Assembly: GCA_025454405.1 (NCBI GenBank)
Contig: JALOON010000007.1
Location: forward strand, 1-64,000
Origin: Oscillatoriaceae cyanobacterium Prado104
GTDB taxonomy: Bacteria > Cyanobacteriota > Cyanobacteriia > Cyanobacteriales > Microcoleaceae
Length of the DNA: 64,000 bases
Reading direction: 5' to 3'
Position numbers and translations under genes: made by a program. Positions 53,266-60,027 of this stretch are shown here, in pieces. Position 1 is the stretch's first letter. Every line of letters starts with the position of its first letter. Below the pieces are notes generated by a model, which had not been told where the DNA came from, ran no database searches, and saw only the letters and a list, made by a program, of their open reading frames with translations.

Positions 53266-54885
53266 TTAGAGAGTTACCCCCAATACTTTTAATAGTAGTT
53301 GTTGTTCTTTGAAACCAACTTGCAGGCGGCCGCTTTCTATATCGCGCACCCAACTTTGACTTTTGCCAACATGAACAGCTAAATCTCTCTGACTTAATTG
53401 CAAACTTTTTCTCGCAGTTACTATCTGCTGGCCCGACAGGGACGATCTCGCCCGGGTGGCGGTTTTGCGTTGAGACTTGCGCAATTGTTTAGTTCCTGTG
53501 GGAGTCGATCGAGCTTCCCACCCTTCAGGCAGCTCGAAGCACAACAGTCGCGCTTGCATCAGGCGGTTCCACTTGTCGCGCGGTGCCGCATCAGTGACGC
53601 GATAGTCGTTGCTGCCGTCGGAAATCCAAAAATCTAGTGCCTCGTCAGCATCATCGGGCAAGTCTGCCAGCCTCGCCCACAGGGGTTGAATGTCGGGCCC
53701 GTAGGTTACCGGATCGAAAATCGGTTTGAGTCCGTAGCGATCGAGCACTTCCAAATCGCTCTCGAACGATCGCAGCAATCGCTTTCGATCCTCCCGCACA
53801 GTTGAAGCCTGCAACACCTTGGCTTCACCGCAAGCAATCCGCATCAGCGTCGGTATCGTCAGGCGCTGTTCCTGTCCCATTTTGGTTTTGAACAGCAGCC
53901 ACAGCAGCATCCGGCAAGCACCTTCATGCTGCTGCCACAGGCTGGTTACAGTCTGCAACAGCGATTTAGGCAAGTTGCTGTATTGGTAAAACGCCGTACT
54001 TTCTCTAGCTCCCCGTTGGTTGAGAAAATATTTCGACCACTCTCCGGCTTTCATCCTAAACGTGAGGCCGATCAGGTGCTTGCAGCCGAGTTCGTCTTCC
54101 TGAAAGTGATGCTGAATTCCGAGCAAATGCCACAAACGGCTTTGCTCTAACGAAAATCCTCGCACCCGCCCTTGTTGGAACCAGTTGATATCTACCAGGA
54201 GTTTGCACGGCTGCTGAACTAAGTCTGCGATCGCGGTTAACTTAGCAAGTTTGCTCAAGTCTTTGCGTTTTTCCAGACCTAAATAACTTTCAATTTGACG
54301 GTCGCTGATGGTAAATTCTTGTTCCCAAGGTTGTTCTAAAGCTATGGCGTGAGCTGCAAAAATTAAGTGCAGGCAGGCTGCCCGCACGTCCCAACCAGCC
54401 ATTTCATCCCTCGCCCTCGGGGCATCAAAGGTAACGGGAGTGTCTGAGTCGGTAACGCTGTCGGTAGGGTTGGCGAGGCGAAAAGCAAGCGTTCCCCGGC
54501 CGCCATTCACCTGCCTTTCGTAACAAAGTTTTCCACCCGCATCAATTTTCCAAGGTAAGGACTGGCGTTGCGCCAGTACGTTACAGGCTTCCCAAACCAC
54601 GATCGCCGAGGCAAAGGGGCTGCTTTTGCCGTTGGCAAATAGGCTGGGACTCGGAGGCATTCTGGCGGTGATTTTACAGCGACCTTTCTTGGCTTGCAAG
54701 GGAACCGGCGGACGTTCGATCGAACAAACACTCACGCATTGCGGTTCGAGAGCGTAGCCCTGACAGTCGTTGCACAACATGGGGTCGATCCAAAATTCAC
54801 CATCTTCTAGCTTGATGGCTGCTTTGGGACATTGGGGGACGCAATCCCCGCAATGGTTGCATTGGTTTGTAATCGCGTGCGCCAT
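53266..54885 (-). CDS. PatB/CnfR-type regulator, copy 2 (ferredoxin domain + HTH)
   Basis: This 539-aa paralogue of the gene at 49749 has the same domain order. The two 4Fe-4S cysteine sets are conserved at C9, C12, C15, C19 (CNHCGDCVPQCP) and C38, C41, C50, C54. The middle domain differs at many places (for example TFDAPRARDEMAGWD in a variable stretch around 145-165). The C-terminal HTH is identical in pattern to copy 1 (SQRDLAVHVGKSQSWVRDIESG). Near-identity of the last ~190 residues, also at DNA level, suggests recent gene conversion or strong selection on DNA binding, so both copies may read the same sites with different oxygen sensitivity. Which copy, if any, is the true CnfR orthologue cannot be told here. 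Confidence 0.85.
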   Translation of the reverse strand: MAHAITNQCNHCGDCVPQCPKAAIKLEDGEFWIDPMLCNDCQGYALEPQCVSVCSIERPPVPLQAKKGRCKITARMPPSPSLFANGKSSPFASAIVVWEACNVLAQRQSLPWKIDAGGKLCYERQVNGGRGTLAFRLANPTDSVTDSDTPVTFDAPRARDEMAGWDVRAACLHLIFAAHAIALEQPWEQEFTISDRQIESYLGLEKRKDLSKLAKLTAIADLVQQPCKLLVDINWFQQGRVRGFSLEQSRLWHLLGIQHHFQEDELGCKHLIGLTFRMKAGEWSKYFLNQRGARESTAFYQYSNLPKSLLQTVTSLWQQHEGACRMLLWLLFKTKMGQEQRLTIPTLMRIACGEAKVLQASTVREDRKRLLRSFESDLEVLDRYGLKPIFDPVTYGPDIQPLWARLADLPDDADEALDFWISDGSNDYRVTDAAPRDKWNRLMQARLLCFELPEGWEARSTPTGTKQLRKSQRKTATRARSSLSGQQIVTARKSLQLSQRDLAVHVGKSQSWVRDIESGRLQVGFKEQQLLLKVLGVTL

Positions 54886-55313
54886 ATGATTAACGTGGTT
54901 TAGTAGAAGCTTGACTTTATGATGCCGAGCGTCTTGAGGTTAAGTAGAAGGCAGAAAGCAGAAGAAAGAACGCAAAAGGCAGCTATGCCAAAACAAGAAG
55001 GTAGACTGGCTGCAATTAAGGGTTGGTTAATGTCTTAATTTATAATTAAAAATGTTTCTTTATTTTGTTTGATTTAAGCAATTAAATAATATTTTAAGAT
55101 TTGCGCTGCAATCTGTTCGTCACAAACAATCAATCGTGCTATTTGGTAGCGTTTGTTACCAATAACCACGCGATCGATTCATCACTTTTTAAATTTTTTA
55201 ATAAATTTCAAAATTCCTTGATAATTTTTTCAAAAATTCACAATTCCCTGCTCATTACCCAATCTCAAATCAGGAATCTCGAACGCGATCGCGCCTCATT
55301 GAGAAAGGCAATA
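54886..55313. other. AT-rich upstream region of regulator copy 2
   Basis: About 430 bp, AT-rich, probably with the promoter of regulator copy 2. A short open frame at 55101-55400 overlaps the conserved block and has no protein-like pattern. Confidence 0.4.
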
Positions 55314-55501
55314 AAATACCAGTCCCCCAACCCGCAAACACTCAAGTTTTCAGGCATAAAATACCAGTACCCCCTGCCCAGGGTTGACGCGAAATTTTGA
55401 TATTGCGATGTTTCAGGGTTTGAGTACATGACTAATAGGTTGAGCTGGCGAATGAGAGTGAGTGCAACTTGTTGGCCTGAAAGTATCTGATATAAGCAAA
55501 T
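55314..55501 (+). promoter_or_regulatory. Conserved upstream block, copy B (before the 55981 gene set)
   Basis: This is the counterpart of 51817-52005. ACCCGCAAACACTCA, CAGGCA, TGAGTACAT (55422-55430), CTGGCGA (55446-55452) and TCTGATATAAGCAAA (55487-55501) occur in the same order with nearly the same spacing. The next gene starts 480 bp further on, after dispersed repeats that may have been inserted later. Confidence 0.7.
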
Positions 55502-55574
55502 AAGTCACAGAATTGTTTTGATGCAACTCTCAGACCTGTGAATTTGAGGATTTGCTGACATTTTCGATCGATTA

Positions 55575-55875
55575 ACTCGATCGGGATTTACGCAAAAGTT
55601 GGCTTGACACATTACCCATAGCGGTAAGGTGAGCCTCGGCGCACCCTACCTGTATAGTGCGTGCCTCCAAGACTGCCGATCGTACTTGTATCGAGCAGTT
55701 TTGTAATTCATAGGACTGACACATCGGTAGCCATCACCTTCATAAAAAAAGGTTTGTAGTGCGGACTTAAGTCCGCAGCATCAAAGAACTAAAGTCCTCA
55801 CTACGAACAAAAAGGTTTGAAGTGCGGACTTAAGTCCGCAGCATCAGAGGACTGAAGTCCTCACTACAAACTAAT
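55575..55875. repeat. Composite dispersed repeats
   Basis: CGATCGGGATTTACGC, TTGACACATTACCCATAGCGG and GTAAGGTGAGCC at 55578-55645 parallel 7850-7920. Two tandem copies of GTGCGGACTTAAGTCCGCAG...AAGTCCTCACTAC follow at about 55752-55808 and 55813-55873. They lie between conserved block B and the 55981 gene. Confidence 0.75.
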
Positions 55876-55942
55876 TTGTATTGCAGTTATTTCGATCGGA
55901 TGCGATCCAAACGGCTATTTTTAGACATTATTGGAGGATTTT

Positions 55943-55996
55943 GTGCGCTTAGCTGTAAATTTTGACTCTGTTCTAAACCAATGCAAATTTGTTTGA
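55943..55996 (+). CDS. Possible 17-codon leader ORF overlapping the next gene
   Basis: GGAGG at 55933-55937 is well placed for a GTG at 55943, which opens a 17-codon frame (VRLAVNFDSVLNQCKFV) ending at TGA 55994-55996. It overlaps the ATG of the next gene by 16 bases. It could be a translational coupler or leader peptide, or mark a frameshifted former N-terminus. Confidence 0.35.
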   Translation: MRLAVNFDSVLNQCKFV

Positions 55997-56490
55997 ATTC
56001 CCCATCTACCCCCGAGCCAACTTTGTCCTGGTACGACTTGTCAGCAGAAGTCAAACGGTTGTTAATTGCAGCAACTGATACCTGGGAAGATACGGAGAGA
56101 TCTCAAGAATACATCCATCAAGCAGTAGCGATTTCCGATCGCTCGCTGGATGTATTTGTAGCAGCCTACCGCTATTTTTTCTACAAACACAATGATGCTG
56201 TGGCACTGCAAATGGCTCGGGGGGCGATCGAGCAAGTTAAGCTGTTAGAGAAACTTCCAGAAGACTGGGAAGAATTGGCACCAATTCTGAGCAGTCGCAA
56301 AGAAGAATACAACATCCGGTTGTATCTCAATGCTTATTCTGCTTCGGGATTGATTTTAGCACGCCTGGGGGCGATCGAGGAAGCAAAAACAATCGCTACC
56401 CGCGTGAACGATATTGACAACAAACGAGAGTTTGGAGCAGCTACGGTATTAAGTATTCTGACTAACTCTGAAAATGAGGAGGAAGATTAA
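55981..56490 (+). CDS. 169-aa helical protein of unknown function
   Basis: No family was recognised. The protein is largely alpha-helical with TPR-like spacing: EVKRLLIAATDTWED, ERSQEYIHQAVAIS, VFVAAYRYFFYKHNDAVALQMARGAIEQV, and later YLNAYSASGLILARLGAIEEAKTIATRV. It ends in an acidic NSENEEED. The ATG at 55981 has no ribosome binding site of its own; a strong one serves a short overlapping frame at 55943. It is followed after 2 bp by the cupin gene, so the two are probably co-translated. The neighbours and upstream block B suggest regulation together with the PatB/CnfR paralogue. Confidence 0.75.
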   Translation: MQICLNSPSTPEPTLSWYDLSAEVKRLLIAATDTWEDTERSQEYIHQAVAISDRSLDVFVAAYRYFFYKHNDAVALQMARGAIEQVKLLEKLPEDWEELAPILSSRKEEYNIRLYLNAYSASGLILARLGAIEEAKTIATRVNDIDNKREFGAATVLSILTNSENEEED

Positions 56491-56492
56491 CT

Positions 56493-57119
56493 GTGGTTGA
56501 GACAGCAATGAAGTACCGAGATTTATTAGTCACGGAAGACGGGCAGTGGCAGGTTTGCAAACCTGCTAGAGAGTGGGATTTGCTGCGCACTCCCTATCGC
56601 TTTCACCGCTTTTTAACGGAAGTTGAAGATGTGCTAGAAGATGCGATCGATGAGACGAATTGTTTGTCTCAACTGCGGATGCTGGTGCGCAGGTTAGTCA
56701 CTAATTCCTACTGGATACAAACCCAGTATGCCGAACCCAATCCCGCTACGGGAAGCGGGACGATCGTCCTTTACGACGAAATTGGCTACCCGCTGACAGT
56801 GCAAATTTCCACTTACTTACCGGGCGCGAAATCTTCGATTCACAATCACGGAAATTGGGGAGTAGTGACGGTACTGAAAGGCGAAGAAAAAAACACTATT
56901 TGGAAGCGGACTCCCGATCCGCAGTTTCCAGATTGGGTAGAACCAACGGCTGAGGGAATATTGTTACCGGGGGATATTATTAGCTTTACTCCCGATGCAA
57001 TTCATTCTATAGAAGCCGTCGGCGAAGAACCGACTGTTACTTTCAGCATCTACGGTGAAACCCACCATTCCAAACGCTTTGAATTCGATGTGATGAATCG
57101 CACTGCCAAAATTTTTTAG
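56493..57119 (+). CDS. Cysteine dioxygenase-family cupin protein
   Basis: This 208-aa cupin resembles type I cysteine dioxygenases and related thiol dioxygenases, iron enzymes that add O2 to a thiol. Cupin motif 1 is SIHNHGNWGVVTVLKGEEKN (two His and a Glu as metal ligands) and motif 2 is FTPDAIHSIEA. The domain ends with FSIYGETHHSKRFEFD. The start is GTG at 56493, with GAGGAGGA overlapping the end of the previous gene as its ribosome binding site; an ATG five codons in is the alternative. Its substrate need not be cysteine. It is the second gene of the apparent set at 55981-57835. An oxygen-using enzyme near a low-oxygen regulator would make sense as an O2-linked function, by inference only. 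Confidence 0.85.
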   Translation: MVETAMKYRDLLVTEDGQWQVCKPAREWDLLRTPYRFHRFLTEVEDVLEDAIDETNCLSQLRMLVRRLVTNSYWIQTQYAEPNPATGSGTIVLYDEIGYPLTVQISTYLPGAKSSIHNHGNWGVVTVLKGEEKNTIWKRTPDPQFPDWVEPTAEGILLPGDIISFTPDAIHSIEAVGEEPTVTFSIYGETHHSKRFEFDVMNRTAKIF

Positions 57120-57246
57120 TAGTTGCGGGTGCATCGACAACAAAGAATTAAGACCGATCGAGCAAAGCTTGCGATCGCAATGATACCAACAGGCGATCGA
57201 GCGCGATTCCTGTCTGAATTCCTTATCCTTTTATGCGGAGAACATC

Positions 57247-57498
57247 ATGTCAGAAGAACGCCAAAACCAATATCTCAATCTGATCGATCGACTGATCAAA
57301 TGCCCCAACGGAGAAGAACCTGATGTTTTGAACAGCGAGTTGGAATTGGTTGATGAGGGATTCGTCAAAACACTGATGCAAGTGGCAACAATGATGGCGC
57401 ATCAAGACAATCATGATGGTGCTAAGTTTCTGATTTTCTTAGCGCGGCAATTAAGTAAAGAAATGGGTTTGTATCCTGAAGCTTCAGCGGAACAGTAA
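57247..57498 (+). CDS. Small protein resembling the N-terminal module of cyanobacterial TPR/CHAT proteins
   Basis: The 83 residues show the pattern YLNLIDRLIKCPNGEEPDVLN, then ELVDEGFVKTLMQVATMMA, and DGAKFLIFLARQLS. From memory of the family this resembles a short helical module that stands at the N-terminus of many cyanobacterial TPR or CHAT-domain proteins; here it is free-standing. The function is unknown, possibly protein-protein contact. GGAG at 57237-57240 precedes the ATG by six bases. It lies 127 bp after the cupin gene, and the next gene follows 19 bp after it. Confidence 0.7.
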   Translation: MSEERQNQYLNLIDRLIKCPNGEEPDVLNSELELVDEGFVKTLMQVATMMAHQDNHDGAKFLIFLARQLSKEMGLYPEASAEQ

Positions 57499-57517
57499 CG
57501 TTTACACGGAGGTGCTG

Positions 57518-57835
57518 ATGATTGCCGGATTAAACAAAATGGAAGCGGGAGAGGTGGCAATGGAGTTTCTGACCAACGATCTCGATATTGACACGGACGA
57601 TCGAGAGTGGTTTTCGGTGTTGGACGTGCGCCCGATCGGGGAAACTTGGTATGTTGTGGAAATTGGCATCGAAGGGCTGCCGGATAAATGGGTATTGCAA
57701 GTTTACGATACGCGCGAATGCGACCCCAGTTATACTTTCAATTCTCCAATTAAAGCGACAGAATCTGACACCGGTTTGGAAGATATGCCAGAGGCGATCG
57801 CTCAAATCTTAATGGCGGAACGCAGCCATAATTGA
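57518..57835 (+). CDS. Small protein of unknown function (105 aa)
   Basis: No family was recognised with confidence. The ATG at 57518 is preceded by GGAGG (57508-57512). The sequence starts MIAGLNKMEAGEVAMEFL and has an alternating strand pattern REWFSVLDVRPIGETWYVVEIGIEGLPDKWVLQVYD, then a helix near the C-terminus (MPEAIAQILMAERS). It reads as a compact alpha/beta protein, somewhat like small gas-vesicle O-type proteins in layout, but I would not claim this. It is probably translated with the 83-aa protein just before it. Confidence 0.65.
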   Translation: MIAGLNKMEAGEVAMEFLTNDLDIDTDDREWFSVLDVRPIGETWYVVEIGIEGLPDKWVLQVYDTRECDPSYTFNSPIKATESDTGLEDMPEAIAQILMAERSHN

Positions 57836-58175
57836 TACGTTGGCCTGACAGTTCTCAAATAGGGCAAGCTGTAATTGCAAGCTTGGTGAAGCCGATCTCT
57901 CCAATATCAGAAACCGGGTTTCTGGCAAAGACTTTGCACAAAAGCCGATATTTTTTGTCAGAAATCCGGTTTCTCAAAGCTTGTTGAAAAGGGTGCGAGA
58001 TGTCAGTTTATCTCACTCCCGTCACCCGATCGAATGTTGTAACCCCTACACTGACTAAAATCTAGCCCCTGAGTACAGGATTAATAGCGATCGCCGCCGC
58101 ACAAAGTTCGCACCCTATACTTGAAAAACGCAACTCCCCGCAAACGACAGATCTAAAAACTAACGCCATAAAAAC
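57836..58175. repeat. 340-bp spacer with AAACCGGGTTTCT repeat pair
   Basis: AGAAACCGGGTTTCTGG at about 57910 and AGAAATCCGGTTTCTC at about 57961 form two members of the dispersed family, facing each other around ~35 bp. The rest is unremarkable and may hold the ankyrin gene's promoter. Confidence 0.65.
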
Positions 58176-58640
58176 ATGACCAAACTACTCGCTGCCGATC
58201 CCGTACAAACCATGCAAAACTGGTTGCTGGAACAAGGATTTAACCCCGAAGATTTAGAACTCAAAGGTAGCAATGGCGATACTGCCCTGATGCAAGCTAC
58301 GCGATCGGGCGAACTCGAAATCGTTCGATCGCTCGTCGCAGCAGGTGCGGTGGTGAATGCTAGAAATAATGATGGCAACAATGCCCTGTGGTTTGCTTGT
58401 TTTCGCGATCGCCACGATCTAATTGATTTGTTGGTTAATGCTGGAATTGACCTCAACAATCAGAATGATAATGGGGCTACTGCACTGATGTATGCCGCTT
58501 CTGCGAGCAAGACGGAGATGGTGCGCGCTCTTTTAGCAGCAGGTGCCGATTCTCAGTTAAAAAATCTAGATGATTTTCGGGCGATCGATTTTGCGGGAAA
58601 TATCGAAATTATCAGGATGCTCAAGTATGTTGTCGTCTAG
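58176..58640 (+). CDS. Ankyrin-repeat protein
   Basis: The 154 residues hold three to four ankyrin repeats with the usual GxTALMxAxxxGxxEIVRxLVxAGAxVNARNxDGNNALW consensus: NGDTALMQATRSGELEIVRSL, DGNNALWFACFRDRHDLIDLL, NGATALMYAASASKTEMVRALL and a final incomplete repeat with a DFAGNIEIIRMLK helix. It is an all-helical binding protein without catalytic residues. It overlaps the SagB-type gene by 14 bp (58627-58640), so the two are translationally coupled and probably act together; it could bind the nitroreductase or its substrate. Confidence 0.9.
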   Translation: MTKLLAADPVQTMQNWLLEQGFNPEDLELKGSNGDTALMQATRSGELEIVRSLVAAGAVVNARNNDGNNALWFACFRDRHDLIDLLVNAGIDLNNQNDNGATALMYAASASKTEMVRALLAAGADSQLKNLDDFRAIDFAGNIEIIRMLKYVVV

Positions 58641-59961
58641 CACGATCGAAGGTAAATATCGCAATAAATATCACGAAGCGACCAAGCATTCTGCGATTTC
58701 GGTGCAGCTAGATCCCAATTATGTGGATGCGACAACTCAACCTGTTGCTTTCAAAAAATACCCGAAATTTTTTCGCCGCTTTCCTTTAGAGTTAGACAAT
58801 CCGTTTCATCAATTCTTATCCCTCACGAGTGCTATTACTTTTCAAAAGCAATATCGCGATGGAACTCATTCTTTGCGAGTTCAACCTTCTGCTGGTGCGC
58901 TTTATCCTACAGAAATCTACGTGCAACTGCGCGGCATCAGCGGGATGCTGGATGGCATCTACCATCTAGAGCAAGATAGCAGCACTCTTACTCTAATTTA
59001 CGAGCTAATTGATGACGGTTTGGAGGGATATTTTAGCGACGATCGCCCGATTAAAGGCTGTATTTTTTTAGTGAGTTGCGTCTATTTTCGGTCGAGTTGG
59101 AAATACAAAAATCGCAGTTTGCGCTATTGTTTTTTAGATAGCGGACATCATTTAGGGGCGATCGAAGCGTCGGCGATTGTCTCTAATTATTCCTACCAAT
59201 TGCTGTTTGATTTAGATCGCGCGGCTCTCAATGATGACTTGGGATTTGAAAACAAAGAATTTGTCGCAGCGGTGGCGATCGCGGGGGAACCGAAAGATAA
59301 GAAAGCGGTGCGCAGGTTGCGATCGCCCTTGCCTTTTGTTTCGGCTACCGATTATTTTGAACCCAATCTATTTATCGAGGAGGGTTACAAACAGACTTTC
59401 GTTGAGAATTGCGAAAAACAGCCGATTAAACAACCGAAATTTCCCTTTGAATCGAGTCAAATTTTGCAAGCAATTCAGCGGCGGAGATCGGCTAGAAGGT
59501 TCAATCCCAGTCCGATCGAACTAAATGATTTCTTGACAGTTTGTACTGCGTTGCAACAACCGATTCCGAGCGAGAATGCCGCTGCTTTTGAGATTTATGC
59601 GGTGGTGCAGCGGGTAACTGGGATGCAGTCGGGACTCTACAAAATCGGCGACAGCAACTATTGTTTGAAGCTGGGAGATTTTCACGATCGTACAGGCTAT
59701 CTGTGCATCAATCAGGCGATCGCTCGCGATAGTGCTGCTGTATTTTTCATTGTCTCCGATTGTGGCAACTATCAGCTAGCGCTGCAGCAAGCAGGTTTTG
59801 TGGGACAGCGCATCTATCTAGCGGCTGAAAATCTCAAGTTTGGGTGCAGCGGTATCGGTGCATTTTTCGATGATGAAACGCAAGCTTTTTTAGAAACCGA
59901 TCTCAATGTACTTTACGCGATCGCGATCGGAAATTTGTGCGATCGCGATCGGATAAAATAA
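58627..59961 (+). CDS. SagB/ThcOx-type dehydrogenase with two nitroreductase domains
   Basis: This 444-aa FMN-dependent protein of the nitroreductase superfamily contains two half-related domains. The first has SLRVQPSAGALYPTEIYVQ, the YHLEQDSS strand, and RYCFLDSGHHLGAIEASA (about 45-230). The second has QAIQRRRSARRFNPSPIE (classic start of nitroreductases), QSGLYKIGD, and QAGFVGQRIYLAAENLKFGCSGIGAFFDD (about 285-440). SagB-type enzymes oxidise azoline rings in peptide natural products, but no precursor peptide or YcaO gene is nearby. The ATG at 58627 overlaps the ankyrin gene; the longer frame from 58570 would lie wholly inside it. The substrate is unknown. Confidence 0.9.
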   Translation: MLSSSTIEGKYRNKYHEATKHSAISVQLDPNYVDATTQPVAFKKYPKFFRRFPLELDNPFHQFLSLTSAITFQKQYRDGTHSLRVQPSAGALYPTEIYVQLRGISGMLDGIYHLEQDSSTLTLIYELIDDGLEGYFSDDRPIKGCIFLVSCVYFRSSWKYKNRSLRYCFLDSGHHLGAIEASAIVSNYSYQLLFDLDRAALNDDLGFENKEFVAAVAIAGEPKDKKAVRRLRSPLPFVSATDYFEPNLFIEEGYKQTFVENCEKQPIKQPKFPFESSQILQAIQRRRSARRFNPSPIELNDFLTVCTALQQPIPSENAAAFEIYAVVQRVTGMQSGLYKIGDSNYCLKLGDFHDRTGYLCINQAIARDSAAVFFIVSDCGNYQLALQQAGFVGQRIYLAAENLKFGCSGIGAFFDDETQAFLETDLNVLYAIAIGNLCDRDRIK

Positions 59962-60027
59962 TATTTCAGCTTTAGGGGCACGCGCGGATAAAATGGAGCC
60001 AGCAGACCGCCGCGCACCGAGCATCCC

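Noticed and set aside
57123..57323. 66-aa frame after the cupin gene
   Set aside because: It overlaps the better supported 83-aa gene, whose start has a good ribosome binding site.
58627..59961. Thiazole/oxazole-modified peptide cluster
   Set aside because: Only the SagB-type enzyme is present; no YcaO cyclodehydratase, precursor peptide or transporter is visible around it.
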